Positions 1 through 10,379 of a stretch of 64,000 bases of DNA are shown here, in pieces (within the stretch, counting starts at the first letter, position 1; each line of letters begins with the position of its first letter). The DNA is from JAFNAG01 sp963739235 (GTDB lineage Bacteria; Acidobacteriota; UBA6911): positions 124,001-188,000 of the forward strand of contig CAVTZY010000017.1 in NCBI GenBank assembly GCA_963739235.1, given 5' to 3'. The position numbers and the translations under genes were made by a program. Under the pieces are notes generated by a model that saw only the letters and a program-made list of their open reading frames with translations, ran no database searches and was not told where the DNA came from.

Positions 1-1
1 G

Positions 2-1513
2 CCAATCGCGTGTTTGCAACGACGTGCTCCGCTGCGCGCGGCTGCGGCTGCCGGAGCCGCGCCGGAATTTCGAGCCTTGTGGGTTGACGGCTTTCACGGC
101 GGGATACGATCTGCAGAGGAGGTGACGCAGCTGATCGGAGACGCAAAACGCGCCCACGTCAACGCGCTGATTGTGCAGGTGCGGCGGCGTGGAGACGCGC
201 TCTATGCCAAGTCGTTTGAGCCGCCGATAGAAGATCCAAGCTACGACGGGAAATTCGACGGGCTGGCCGCGGTTCTGGAGGCCGCGCACGCTGAAGGCAT
301 TGAAGTAAACGCCTGGATCAATGCCACGCCAATCTGGCGTGACGAGGCTCCGCCGAAAGACCCGCGACACGTTTACAACCAGCACGGACCGGCACAGACC
401 GGCGACGCCAACTGGCTGACGCGCTCGCCCAAGGGAGAATCCAAATTCCCTGTCGGCTACTTCCTCGATCCGGGGAACCCGGGCGCCGCAGCTTACCTGG
501 TGGAGGTTTACCTCAATATTGTCCGGAACTACCCGGTCGACGGGATCCACTTCGACTACATCCGCTACCCCGAGACCGAAGAGCGGCTGGAGCGGGGCGC
601 GGGAGTCGGCTACAACGAAACCAGCCTGGCCCGATTCCGGCGCGCAACAGGCCGGACCGACACTCCGGCGCCCTCCGATGAACACTTCACAGAGTGGCGG
701 CGGCAACAGGTAACGCAACTCGTGCGACGAATCTACATCGAAGCGAAAGCTCTCAACCCACACCTCAAGGTTTCTGCGGCAACTATCGCCTGGGGCAAAC
801 CGCCAACCAGCGAGCGGGACTTCCTCGACATGTCCCCCGGCCAGCGAATTTTCCAGGATTGGAACGGATGGCTGAAGGAAGGCATCCTCGATCTGGCGAT
901 CCCAATGAACTACGCCCGCGAGGCGGATCCAATTGTGCGCAGTTGGTTCGACGGTTGGATCCGCTGGGAGAAGCAGCACCGCCACGGACGTCAGATCGCG
1001 GTCGGCATCGGCGCCTATCTCAACTCGAAGGAATCGAACCTGGCACAGCTTGGCCGCGTTCGTCAGCCGCTCGGCAAGGGACGGGTTGACGGAATGTCCT
1101 TTTTTTCCTATTCCTCGATGTATGCGGCCCAACGCCAGAGCGCATCCTCGCCGTCCCAGGCTCCACCGGCCGATCGGTTTGAATACCTGTCGCAGGGTGC
1201 GAACGCGCCGTTTGCGCACCAGGCGCCGGTTCCGCGCATGCCCTGGATCGACAAGCCGATGATGGGCTGGATCGCGGGCATCGCGATCGGGCCGGACGGC
1301 AAAGGCATCGACGGCGCAACCGTCGAGATGGGCCGCGCCGGATGGTCGCTCTTCCGCCGCTCCGCCCGCACCGTGACCGATGGCACCGGTTGGTTTGGCT
1401 TTGCCGGCGTCGCTCCGGGTCGTTACGAAGTCCGATGCGGGCAGGCTGCGAAGGCGATGGTGGATGTTGCAGCCGATAAAGTCAGCCGGGCCGAGCTTCG
1501 CAGTCCGAAATAG
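2..1513 (+). CDS. GHL10-type glycoside hydrolase with C-terminal regulatory-like domain (5' partial)
   Basis: A secreted glycoside-hydrolase-like protein of the GHL10 (DUF187) family, probably acting on polysaccharide outside the cytoplasm. The family core is visible: FRALWVDGFHGG near the start, then NAWINATP, the strand motif GIHFDYIRYP, and DLAIPMNYARE. This is the usual order for the (beta/alpha)8 barrel. The last 80 or so residues (from about GWIAGIAIGPDGKGIDGA) resemble a carboxypeptidase-regulatory or transthyretin-like fold. The reading frame is open to the window edge. A TTG at 14 would give an alanine-rich start lacking a complete signal peptide, so the true start probably lies upstream. 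Substrate cannot be told from sequence. Confidence 0.85.
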   Translation, partial: PIACLQRRAPLRAAAAAGAAPEFRALWVDGFHGGIRSAEEVTQLIGDAKRAHVNALIVQVRRRGDALYAKSFEPPIEDPSYDGKFDGLAAVLEAAHAEGIEVNAWINATPIWRDEAPPKDPRHVYNQHGPAQTGDANWLTRSPKGESKFPVGYFLDPGNPGAAAYLVEVYLNIVRNYPVDGIHFDYIRYPETEERLERGAGVGYNETSLARFRRATGRTDTPAPSDEHFTEWRRQQVTQLVRRIYIEAKALNPHLKVSAATIAWGKPPTSERDFLDMSPGQRIFQDWNGWLKEGILDLAIPMNYAREADPIVRSWFDGWIRWEKQHRHGRQIAVGIGAYLNSKESNLAQLGRVRQPLGKGRVDGMSFFSYSSMYAAQRQSASSPSQAPPADRFEYLSQGANAPFAHQAPVPRMPWIDKPMMGWIAGIAIGPDGKGIDGATVEMGRAGWSLFRRSARTVTDGTGWFGFAGVAPGRYEVRCGQAAKAMVDVAADKVSRAELRSPK

Positions 1514-1716
1514 CGCGAACGACACCGACGAATTCGCTGACCATCAGACATAACGGCAACACCCATACAGGCATGACTATAAAAAGGGGCTGTGGGTATC
1601 CAGGCAGCCGCTTGTCCTGCTCAGCAAGATGGCCCCAAGACATGAAGTTATGCAAGGCTGGAACGACAATTGATAGACACTGGCTGGACATTCTGCAAAT
1701 GTAAGAGGAGACCCAA

Positions 1717-2928
1717 ATGGCGAACCGAACACAACGTTCGACGAACTTTTCGGCCGGGCACGTTTCACTTGCCACGCTGGCCGTATGGGCTGGGGAGAGT
1801 GAGTCCCTGGCACAAGGCGCGACACAAGTGCCCGTGGTTTACAGCGCAGCCTATGGCTACCCCGATGTAGATACGTGGATGGAGGTAGCACTGGGCCGCA
1901 AGGCAGGCCATATTTATAGCCGCAACAGTAATCCCACTGTGAGTGTCTTTGAAGAGAAGATCCGCGCCCTTGAAGGAGCACAGGCAGCGACCAGCTTTTG
2001 CACAGGGATGGCCGCAATCAGCAATACCCTCTTTGCCCTCCTTGCACCTGGTGATCGCATTGTTTCCGTCAAGGACACCTACGGCGGCACCAGCAAGATC
2101 TTTCTGGAATTTATGCCGCATTTTCAAATCCAGGTTGACTTGTGCGATACGACCGATCACGAACAAATTGAATCGGCCATTGCCAAAGGGTGCAAAATTG
2201 TATATCTCGAATCGCCCACCAATCCGACACTCAAAGTGATGGATATTGCCCGTTTGGCCGATGCCGGGCACAGCGTCGGCGCAATTGTGGCGACCGACAA
2301 TACCCTTGCTACGCCCATTAACCAGAATCCCCTGTCGCTCGGCGCAGACCTCGTTGTTCACAGCGCCACCAAGTTTCTGGGCGGACATGCGGACGCAATG
2401 GGCGGTGTAGCATGCGGCGATAGGAAGCTGGTGGAACGGATTTATCATTTCCGCGAGATCACCGGTGCAGCACTCGACCCTATGGCGGCATACCTGCTGC
2501 TCCGTGGCATGAAAACGTTATCCCTGCGTGTCCGCCAGCAAAACGAAAGTGCGCTGTTCATTGCGCTCTGGTTGCAAGCGCAGCCCGCCGTTGAAGCTGT
2601 CTTCTATCCGGGCTTGGAGACGCATGCGCATCACAGCATCGCCAGGCGGCAAATGCGTGGCTTTGGAGGTGTGATCAGCTTTATGCTGCGGGGAGGTTTT
2701 GATGCGGTGAAACATGTGCTGCCAAGACTCAGGTTCGCGCATCGCGCCGCCAACCTCGGCGCCGTCGAGACTATCGCCGGGCCGCCCGCAACGACAAGTC
2801 ACGTGGAATGTACAGCGCAGGAGCGTGAGGCAATGGGCATCCCGGAGGGGCTGATCCGTTATTCGGTCGGCATCGAAGACACTCGGGATTTAGTCTTGGA
2901 CTTGTCGCAGGCTCTGGAGGGGATCTAA
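1717..2928 (+). CDS. Cystathionine gamma-synthase/gamma-lyase family PLP enzyme
   Basis: A 403-residue cytoplasmic PLP enzyme of the Cys/Met metabolism family (trans-sulfuration fold type I). Visible signatures are YSRNSNPT (about 67-74), which contacts the PLP phosphate from the neighbouring subunit, ATDNT with Asp194 facing the pyridine nitrogen, and SATKFLGGH with Lys219 as the Schiff-base lysine. Length is normal for the family. The start is well supported by GAGGAG a few bases upstream. Whether it is MetB-like, MetC-like, a methionine gamma-lyase or an O-acetylhomoserine enzyme cannot be decided from these motifs. I looked for a SAM riboswitch in the 200-bp leader and saw none. Confidence 0.9.
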   Translation: MANRTQRSTNFSAGHVSLATLAVWAGESESLAQGATQVPVVYSAAYGYPDVDTWMEVALGRKAGHIYSRNSNPTVSVFEEKIRALEGAQAATSFCTGMAAISNTLFALLAPGDRIVSVKDTYGGTSKIFLEFMPHFQIQVDLCDTTDHEQIESAIAKGCKIVYLESPTNPTLKVMDIARLADAGHSVGAIVATDNTLATPINQNPLSLGADLVVHSATKFLGGHADAMGGVACGDRKLVERIYHFREITGAALDPMAAYLLLRGMKTLSLRVRQQNESALFIALWLQAQPAVEAVFYPGLETHAHHSIARRQMRGFGGVISFMLRGGFDAVKHVLPRLRFAHRAANLGAVETIAGPPATTSHVECTAQEREAMGIPEGLIRYSVGIEDTRDLVLDLSQALEGI

Positions 2929-3137
2929 AACCCGGACTATTGTGTTCAGCTCCGTGGTGCCGACTGTGAGTTTCAGGCTCCTGTATGTGTCCCCCGTCCT
3001 GGCTCACGAACGGAGGCGCGTGGTGCATTTCGACGCAACCGAGCATCCGACTGCCGAGTGGACAGCGCCGCCGCTCGAGGCAGGCATTACTGTGGGGCGC
3101 GCCACCGCGAAACCATGCAAATCAGGGACAGGGTGAA

Positions 3138-5529
3138 TCATTGGCGGGGCGGTGTGCCTCCACGGCCGCCGGTGGGCTGCTGCATCTGGTACTCCTTCGG
3201 CGGCTCCGGCGCCGAGGAGCCACTTCACGAAGTAGTCCCAGCGGCGGCGCATCATGTAGGCCGACGCCGTGCCGTAGCCGTGGTTCTGGTTCGGCAGCAT
3301 CAGCAGATCGAAGTCCTTGTTCGCCTTGATCAGCGCGTCCGCGATCAGCATCGTCTGGTACGGCGGCACGTTGGTGTCCATCGTGCCGTGGGCGAGGAGC
3401 AGGTGTCCCTTGCAGGTTCTTCGCGAAGTTCTGGTTCGCCTCGGCCTCGTAGTTGTCGGTGCCGTCCGGGTTCTTGCGCCACCAGGCCCTGGTATCGCTC
3501 GCCCCAGTCGTCTTCGTTCACCCGCTGGTCGTGGTTGCCCGACTCGGCGATGCCGACCTTGAAGAAGTCGGGGAAGCGGAACATCGCGGTGGTCGTCGCG
3601 AAGCCGCCGCCGGAGTGGCCCCAGATGCCGGCGCGGTCGATATCGATCCACGGGTACTTCTGCGGCGAGTTCCTTCATTCCGGCAATCTGATCCGGGATC
3701 GTGTTGTCGCGGCCCATGGCGCCGTAGTAGGCGTCCTGGAACGACTTCGAACGGCCCGGCGTGCCCATGCCGTCGATGGTCACGACGATGAAGCCGAGTT
3801 CCGCGAGGGCCTGCCGGTCGCCGCGCGCGGCCGCTGAAGGAGCGGCTGCCGGTGCTGCCCGTCTGCGGGCCCGGATAGACGTTGTTGACGATTGGATATT
3901 TTTTCGACGGATCGAAGTTCGTCGGCCGGAACATCAGGCCGTAGATGTCGGTCTTGCCGTCGTGCGCCGTCATCTTGATCGGCATCGGCGGCTTCCAGCC
4001 TGTCGCGAGCAGCTTCGAGATGTCCGCCTTCTCGAGCGGCATGACAAGCTTCCCGTCGCCGTCGCGCAACGCGACGACCGGCGGGACGTCGGGCTTGGAG
4101 TAGGTATCGACCAGGTAGCGGCCGGACGGCGAGAGCTGTACGGCGTGGTCGCCCTTCGTCCGGCGTGAGCGACACGTAGTTCTTGCCGTCCATGCCGATG
4201 CGGTAGAAGTGCCGGAAATACGGGTCCTCTCCCTTCTCGCGGCCCTGCGCCGGTGAACCAGATCGTCCGGGTCTTCTCGTCGAGGCGCACCATCTGCATC
4301 ACCGGGCCCTCGCCGGAGGTGATCTGGTTCTTCAGCTGCGCCGGTGGTGCAGATCGTAGAGATAGAGGTGGCCCCAGTTGTCGCGCTCCGAATACCAGAT
4401 GACCTCGTTGGTCGCCCAGAGCACCTGGCAGCCGACCCGCGATTCGTACTGCGTCGCTACCTGTTTCCTCAAGACCGTGCGCACGGCGCCCGTCGCGGCA
4501 TCCGCGACGCGCAGCACCGCCTGCTTGTGGTCGCGCGAGGTGGAGATGAACGCCAGCTTTGCGCTGTCGGGCTCCACTGCAAGTCGCGCAGGCTGAAGTT
4601 GTCGCCGAGCGTGGCGCGGTGGTAGTCGGGCGGCATCTGGAAGCGGACGACGCGTCCGGTGTCCACGTCGATGATGACGCGATGGAGCATCGCCATGACC
4701 GGGTCTCCCGGCAGCGGGAACTTCGAGACGCGGAGCGTCGGGTGCCCGACCGGGCTTACGGGCGTGTTGACGAGGTACATCTCGCCGACCTCGCGCTCGT
4801 CCTGCTGGTAGGTCGCGATCTTCTTCGAATCCGGGCGACCAGAGCACGATGGCGCGGTCGCTGCTGCTCCAGCCCGGCGTTGTCGGTGGCGTAGCCGAAA
4901 TACTTCACGCCGTCGGTCGTCAGCTGCTTCTCCTGGCCCGTGGCCGTGTCGCGCACCCATAGGTTCCAGTCGCGGATGTAAACGGCCCGCTTGCCGTCAG
5001 GAGAGGCAACCGCGTTGCCCATGCCTCCACCCCTGCCGCCTTGCCCTCCACGTCCTCCCGCTGCCCCTCCGCGCGCGCCGGTGGCCTCACCGGCCGCAGC
5101 GCATTTGGCGCCCTGAACGTCGCACGACCAGCGCCGTCCAGCGGCGTCGAAGGAAACGGTTTTGCCGTCTGGGGACAGTTCAATCGTCTGGAAGGGAAGC
5201 TGGCGAGCGTCGTAGGTACTTCCTGAGGCTGCCGATAGTGCTGCGGCGAGCCTGGTGTGATCGAATGCGGGCGTGCGCGAGCCTCTGGCCGGATCGACGA
5301 GCAGGAACTCGGTGCCTGCTGCGGTCTGGCTGCGAAACCAGAAGCGTTCCTGCGAAAGCCAGCCGGGAGAGACATTGCCGCCGATGACCAGCTGCGAAAC
5401 GTTTTGCGCGAGGAATTTCTCGGCGCGCGCGTAATCGGCTGCCGTAAGAGCGCGCGGCTGTTGTGCCGCAACCGGCAACACGCCGGCAATACAAACCGCC
5501 AGAAGCATGGGAAGAAGTCTTGTTCGCAT
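3138..5529 (-). pseudogene. S9 family peptidase (dipeptidyl-peptidase IV-like), broken by many frameshifts
   Basis: A secreted serine peptidase: signal peptide (MRTRLLPMLLAVCIAGVLPVAAQ), an N-terminal DPP IV beta-propeller, and a C-terminal alpha/beta-hydrolase. The coding sequence runs through all three minus frames. Similarity jumps frame at roughly 4876, 4832, 4575, 4345, 4245, 4160, 3840, 3660, 3483, 3412 and 3205. When the frames are joined, the catalytic triad is intact: nucleophile in GIWGHSGGGF, Asp in HGTMDTNVPPYQ, His in NQNHGYG. The stop at 3138-3140 is reached in the last frame (PPRQ). The start at 5529 follows a CCGGGGGA-like ribosome site. So many one-base shifts without loss of any active-site segment suggest consensus indels rather than an old pseudogene. 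Confidence 0.8.
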
Positions 5530-5898
5530 GTTTATCCCCCGGAAAGGATCAGTCCTCATTCACAAAGTAAAGCCAAAATACCATCAATACGGCACCAATT
5601 TCCATGAATTGCGGATGAACTTCATGGGCTTCGTGGCCGATTTTCTTCGGCACAGGCTAAATGGTCATATGAAATGTAAATTGTCTCTTTTTGCGGGTCC
5701 TCGAAAGCCTGGGGCATTCCGACGGTGTCGCCTTATCGCGGAAGTATTGTGAGGCCTCTGAAATTTATCCGCATTGAGGCAATTTGAATGTATGCTGCAT
5801 CCGAACAGACGTGGTGCTTGGAGCCCGTCCACGATACGAGGCATATTGCTCCAAATAGAATAGAAAACGCAATTCAGATTGCAGGAGGGGGGAGCGGC
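5530..5898. other. Intergenic region between divergent genes
   Basis: About 370 bases between the S9 peptidase start (minus) and the GH28 start (plus), so it should hold both promoters. I see only one weak local palindrome (CCATGAA ... TTCATGG near 5603-5626) and no convincing gene, terminator or repeat-family member. Confidence 0.5.
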
Positions 5899-7494
5899 GT
5901 GGTGAGAAGAACTGTGGTGGTTGTCTTCTGTCTACTTGGTACCTTCGGCGCCATTCGGGCAACGGCCAAAAAGGGGGGAGCCGCGGAACCATTCCGCGTG
6001 ACCGTCCCCGGACCGGGAAATCCGGCGAAGCCGGAGTCTGATGTATCTCCTCAGGCGGGCGCATCAACGACGGCTGAAAATGTGTTCTATAGCGTGCGTG
6101 GTTTCGGCGCTCTGGGCGACGGCAAAAATCTGGACAGCCCTGCCATCAACAAGGCAATCGAGGCATGTGCCCAGGCAGGAGGAGGAACCGTATATCTGCC
6201 CACAGGAACCTACCTGAGCGGAAGCATCCGGCTGAAAAGCAACATCAACCTGTTGATCGCAGCGGGAGCGACCATCCTGGGCGCGCCGCAGGAAATGAAG
6301 GCTTACGATCCTGCAGAGACGTTCGAGGGAAAAGCCTATCAGGATGGTGGCCACACCTATTTCCACAACAGCCTGATCTGGGGCGAAAATCTCACAAACG
6401 TCTTCATAACCGGGCAGGGGATGATCAACGGGGGAGGCCTTACGAGCGCGGACAGAGCAGTAGGCGCCGGCCCGATTGATCAAGGTGACAAAGCGATCGC
6501 ACTCAAGAAGTGCCGGAATGTGTTGATCCGGGACATCACCATCTACCATGGGGGGCACTTCGCCGTCATTGCTACAGGCTGCGACAATGTGACGATCGAC
6601 AACGTAACCATGGATACCAACCGGGACGGCCTTGACATCGACTGCTGCAGGAATACGATGGTCTCCAATTGCAGGATCAACTCGCCCAATGATGACGCGT
6701 TGTGCCCGAAAAGTTCTTATGCCTTGGGGGCCCCGGTAATCACTGAGAATCTTACCATCGTCAATTGCCAGGTGTCGGGCTTCCAGGAAGGCACTCTGCT
6801 CGACGGCCGGATGTTGCCCAGCCGGAGCAAGAACGGCCGAATCAAATTCGGCACCGAGTCTAACGGAGGTTTCCGCAATGTCACCGTTTCCAACTGCACC
6901 TTCCGAGGATGCCGTGGACTCGCCCTGGAAGAAGTGGATGGCGGAATCATGGAGAACATCACGGTCTCGAATATCACCATGATGGATGTGGCGGTTTATC
7001 CGATTTACATCAGACTGGGCAGCCGTAACCGTGCGCCGGAAGGCACGCCTGTCGGCAAGGCGCGGAATATCATCATCTCCAAGGTGATTGCAACTGGGAT
7101 TGAGCCGATGAGCGGCATTCAGATTACCGGCATCCCGGATCACTACATCGAAGACGTCCGGCTGGAAAACATCTGGCTTACATTCAAGGGCGGAGGCACA
7201 CAAGAGGACGCCGCGCGCGTTCCCCCGGAGCTGGCAAATGACTATCCCGAACCCTCCCGGGCAGGCATCATGCCTGGCTATGGTCTATTCGCCCGGCACG
7301 TTCGACACCTGGAAATTGCCAATGTCCGTGTCGGATTTGAGACTCAGGACTTGCGCCCGGCGATGGTTTGCGTCGACGTAGACGGGCTTGAAATCGATAA
7401 TTTCAAGGCACAACTCGCGAGCGACGTGCTGGCAGCGAAATTCGAAGCGGTCAAGAGCTTGGTGATCCGGAACTCACCCGTTCTGCAAAAGTGA
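5899..7494 (+). CDS. Glycoside hydrolase family 28 (polygalacturonase-like), secreted
   Basis: Right-handed beta-helix pectinase-like enzyme of about 531 residues. Evidence is the N-terminal GH28 motif VRGFGALGDGK, then DSPAINKAIEACAQAGGGTVYLPTGTY, and the acidic active-site strands TNRDGLDIDCC and SPNDDALCPKS, where the conserved Asp residues of GH28 lie. Repeated NVTIDNVTM/NVTVSNCTF turns fit the helix coils. I chose GTG 5899 (GTG 5902 is equally possible) because GGAGGGGGGA lies just upstream and the following residues (VVRRTVVVVFCLLGTFGAIRAT) form a signal peptide; an ATG at 5788 would bury it. The protein is probably periplasmic or secreted. Exact substrate, for example galacturonan or a rhamnogalacturonan side chain, is unknown. 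Confidence 0.88.
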   Translation: MVRRTVVVVFCLLGTFGAIRATAKKGGAAEPFRVTVPGPGNPAKPESDVSPQAGASTTAENVFYSVRGFGALGDGKNLDSPAINKAIEACAQAGGGTVYLPTGTYLSGSIRLKSNINLLIAAGATILGAPQEMKAYDPAETFEGKAYQDGGHTYFHNSLIWGENLTNVFITGQGMINGGGLTSADRAVGAGPIDQGDKAIALKKCRNVLIRDITIYHGGHFAVIATGCDNVTIDNVTMDTNRDGLDIDCCRNTMVSNCRINSPNDDALCPKSSYALGAPVITENLTIVNCQVSGFQEGTLLDGRMLPSRSKNGRIKFGTESNGGFRNVTVSNCTFRGCRGLALEEVDGGIMENITVSNITMMDVAVYPIYIRLGSRNRAPEGTPVGKARNIIISKVIATGIEPMSGIQITGIPDHYIEDVRLENIWLTFKGGGTQEDAARVPPELANDYPEPSRAGIMPGYGLFARHVRHLEIANVRVGFETQDLRPAMVCVDVDGLEIDNFKAQLASDVLAAKFEAVKSLVIRNSPVLQK

Positions 7495-7543
7495 TCCGGC
7501 CATTAGTTATGAGTAATCACTACGGGGTTCGGGGGACAGGCTA

Positions 7544-7868
7544 GAATGGCGCTAAGTTAAGTAGTGGATGAGGGCTACGCGATGTTTGCATTGGCATGAA
7601 ACTGATACAGTTTTCTTTCGCCCCCCTGGGGCTCTATATGTGTGACTGGCTAACCGGGGGCGGCGCTGCGCTTGCCCCCGGCTACTATCTTATTGCCCCT
7701 CCGGGGCATGGGCTCGGCGTCAGTACCGCAAATTTGGCTGAAAACTCGCGCCGGAGGCGCACAAGACAGTAGCCCCGGGCAAGCGCAGCGCCGCCCGGGG
7801 TATATGGGAAGACGAGCCAGAGCCCTGGAAGGGCGAGAGAAAAATCTCCCCTTAACTTAGTGCCATTC
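7544..7868. mobile_element. R1 element, copy 1 (variant interior), MITE-like
   Basis: Non-coding element with terminal inverted repeats GAATGGCGCTAAGTTAAG (7544-7561) and its complement at 7851-7868 (17 of 18 matching). It is flanked on both sides by the same 11 bases, GGGACAGGCTA (7533-7543 and 7869-7879), consistent with a target-site duplication. The interior is a string of GC-rich hairpins. Part of it (GTAGCCCCGGGCAAGCGC) is shared with the separate element at 26.46 kb rather than with the other R1 copies. No open reading frame looks real. Confidence 0.75.
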
Positions 7869-7952
7869 GGGACAGGCTACTCAACTCCCGAATTCCAGGC
7901 CGCAGGTCAGAGCTTGAGAAGCAGGGAGTTCGGGAGTTGAGTAGCCTGTCCC
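7869..7952. repeat. GGGACAGGC-type long hairpin (one arm occupied by R1)
   Basis: Two perfect 24-bp inverted arms, 7869-7892 and 7929-7952, read GGGACAGGCTACTCAACTCC on from the outer end, with a 36-base loop. The left arm abuts the R1 element. It resembles the hairpins at 12.7 and 62.8 kb only in the outer GGGACAGGC; the inner stem sequence is different. Confidence 0.85.
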
Positions 7953-8023
7953 CCGAATTTTTCGCGGTGATATAGTTTGATCGCTGATATTTCACTCGAC
8001 CATGTACAGGAGAACTGACATCC

Positions 8024-10081
8024 ATGAAAATCTCAAAACTGGTCATCGGACTCACTCTCGTGCTTGCACCGGCTTTTGCGGCTGTGCCCCGGCTCAAGGC
8101 GCAAGATGCCGCCGCTCTGCAAAAGGCCGATCCGCCCGCTAATGGCGTTTGGGTCGACAGCCTCGACTTGAGCAAGGCACAGATCCGCCGTCCCCGTGCC
8201 GGCCGTGGACAGCAGGCTCCGGCACAGCCGGGACAAGCAACGCCGCCGGCGAGGGCTAATGTACCAGCGACTCCGGCTCCGCTGATATTCTCGCTCGGCG
8301 GGACAGTGTATTCCCACGCGGTTCCGCTGATGTCGGACGCGGATTTGGCGATCGATATCAAAGGTGGGGCGACACGGTTTGCGTCCATGGTAGGCATTGA
8401 CGACATGAGCCGGGCCGGGCAGGGGAGCGTGATTTTCGGCATCTGGGTCGACGGGAAAAAGGTCGCGGACTCAGGACTGATGCGCGGCGGTGACGCACCC
8501 AAGATGTTGTCCGCAGATCTTTCGGGGGCGAAGCGCCTGGTGCTTTCCGTGATTGACGGCAACGACGGCACAGGGGGCGATAATGCCGACTGGGGCGGTG
8601 CAGTGATCCTGATGGCGCCTGGCAGCCCGAAACCTGAGGTGGTCCCATTTGCTGTCGAGAGCGCACCCCCTGTTGCTTCAAGCAAAACTTCCATTCCGAT
8701 GCTGAATTACCCCCGGATTTATGGCTCAACTCCAGGCCGACCATTCATGTTCCTGATCCCGGCGTCTGGTGAAGGGCCGCTGACATTTGCGGCCAAGAAC
8801 CTTCCGGCAGGATTGGAGCTGAATCCGAGAATCGGTTTGATCACCGGCTCGCTGAAGGAGGTCGGGCGGACGGTGGTCGATGTTACGGTGACCGGGCCGA
8901 AAGGCAAGGCTGCCGAGAAATTCACGATCGTCGGGGGCAAGAATTCACTTGCGCTTACGCCCCCACTTGGCTGGAATTCGTGGAACGCCTGGGGCAATAC
9001 GGTCACTGAGACGAAGGTGCGCACATCGGTGGACGGCATGGTTTCGAGCGGATTGGCGGCACAGGGCTACGCATACGTCAATATTGACAACGTCTGGGAA
9101 GGTCCGCGGGATGCCAACGGCGAAATCACTACGAATGAGAACTTTCCCGACATGAAGGCGCTCGCGGACTATGTCCACAGCAAGGGCCTCAAGATCGGAA
9201 TCTATTCCTCGCCGGGGCCGACGACGTGCCAGGGCAAGCCTGCAAGCTATCAGCACGAAGAACAGGATGCGCGCACGTGGGCCAAATGGGGCTTCGATTA
9301 TTTGAAATATGACTGGTGCTCCTACAGCCGCATCGCCCAAAATCCGACTCTCGAGGATCGCCAGAAACCGTATCGAATCATGTTCGAGGCGCTTCAGAAG
9401 CTTGACCGCGACTTCGTCTATAGCCTCTGTCAGTATGGTGCGGGCAACGTGTGGGAATGGGGCGCGGAGGTGGGCGGCAACTTGTGGCGCATGACCGGCG
9501 ACATCCGTGACAGCTGGGCGAGCATGACGGGCATCGGCTTCCAGCAGACCGGACGCGAGAAATATGCCGGGCCGGGACGCTGGAACGACACCGACATGCT
9601 TGTCGTGGGGATGGTCGGCTGGAGCCAGGGGACGCGGCCCACGGAGCTTACGCCGAACGAGCAGCTCACCCACATATCCCTCTGGACGCTGCAGGCTGCA
9701 CCCATGCTGATCGGCGCGGATCTCGGCCATGTCGACGCCTGGACGGTCAACCTCCTCGGCAACCGCGAAGTGTTGGCTGTGAATCAGGATCCGCTTGGCA
9801 AGGCCGCCGGCCGCATTGCGAGCGACGGATGGGTTGAGGTATGGGCACGCCAGTTGGTCGATGGGACCACGGCGGTTGGGCTCTTCAACCGCGGCCCGGA
9901 GGCAGCGGCGGTGAGCGCCAAGTTCTCGGATTTGAAGCTGACTGGAAGCCAGCCGGTGCGAGATCTATGGATTCACAAAGATCTGGGCAATGTTCGCGAC
10001 GTGTTCTCGGCGACCGTGCCGCGCCATGGTGTCGTGCTCGTAAAAATCGGCCGGCCGGCGGCTAGTCAAAACAAGCGGTAA
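8024..10081 (+). CDS. GH27 alpha-galactosidase-like enzyme with N-terminal NPCBM domain
   Basis: A 685-residue secreted retaining glycosidase. Order: signal peptide (1-25), proline/alanine-rich linker, NPCBM-type carbohydrate-binding module (about 85-195), a short putative Ig-like domain (about 235-300, GLITGSLKEVG), then the GH27 barrel from PPLGWNSWNAWG. Catalytic residues are visible: nucleophile Asp430 in YLKYDWC, and acid/base Asp493 in RMTGDIRDSW. The barrel ends with PGRWNDTDMLVVG and a C-terminal beta domain. Family activities are alpha-galactosidase and alpha-N-acetylgalactosaminidase; the NPCBM fits galactose-containing polymers. The start is clear, with AGGAG about 14 bases upstream and a good signal sequence. 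Confidence 0.92.
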   Translation: MKISKLVIGLTLVLAPAFAAVPRLKAQDAAALQKADPPANGVWVDSLDLSKAQIRRPRAGRGQQAPAQPGQATPPARANVPATPAPLIFSLGGTVYSHAVPLMSDADLAIDIKGGATRFASMVGIDDMSRAGQGSVIFGIWVDGKKVADSGLMRGGDAPKMLSADLSGAKRLVLSVIDGNDGTGGDNADWGGAVILMAPGSPKPEVVPFAVESAPPVASSKTSIPMLNYPRIYGSTPGRPFMFLIPASGEGPLTFAAKNLPAGLELNPRIGLITGSLKEVGRTVVDVTVTGPKGKAAEKFTIVGGKNSLALTPPLGWNSWNAWGNTVTETKVRTSVDGMVSSGLAAQGYAYVNIDNVWEGPRDANGEITTNENFPDMKALADYVHSKGLKIGIYSSPGPTTCQGKPASYQHEEQDARTWAKWGFDYLKYDWCSYSRIAQNPTLEDRQKPYRIMFEALQKLDRDFVYSLCQYGAGNVWEWGAEVGGNLWRMTGDIRDSWASMTGIGFQQTGREKYAGPGRWNDTDMLVVGMVGWSQGTRPTELTPNEQLTHISLWTLQAAPMLIGADLGHVDAWTVNLLGNREVLAVNQDPLGKAAGRIASDGWVEVWARQLVDGTTAVGLFNRGPEAAAVSAKFSDLKLTGSQPVRDLWIHKDLGNVRDVFSATVPRHGVVLVKIGRPAASQNKR

Positions 10082-10368
10082 TTTTTATGACCGGGTCTCG
10101 GCTCCGAGGGGTGGCTCAGCTATCGATATGGGGCGTTATGCCAACCTCGAATTGTGTTGCAGTTTCGATAAGTCTCTCAACCTAAGCCTCAAGATAGCCC
10201 ATGAATGTTCGCCGTTTTGAGGTACAGCTTCCGAATTTCTAATTCATATGGTCGAGGTTCAGGGGGCTGCCCATTCTCCAGAGAGAATATCGAGAAGATT
10301 GCCTCTGTGACTCTCATCTCGTCAGATCCCGATTCTGGAATTTCCGAGAGAATTGATAGCGCAATGTT
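10082..10368. other. Intergenic region downstream of the GH27 gene
   Basis: About 290 bases with no confident gene. A minus-strand open frame here (C-terminal part around ERLNIALSILSEIPESG) has moderately protein-like composition but no recognised family, and it runs upstream into the R1 repeat. It could be a remnant of a small gene. Confidence 0.3.
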
Positions 10369-10379
10369 CAGCCTTTCCC

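Noticed and set aside
1514..1716. SAM or other riboswitch before the PLP enzyme gene
   Set aside because: I looked for SAM-I-like conserved stems and found none; the leader shows no strong terminator hairpin.
6064..7203. 379-codon minus-strand frame opposite the GH28 gene
   Set aside because: Antisense shadow of the beta-helix coding sequence; no family features or ribosome site.
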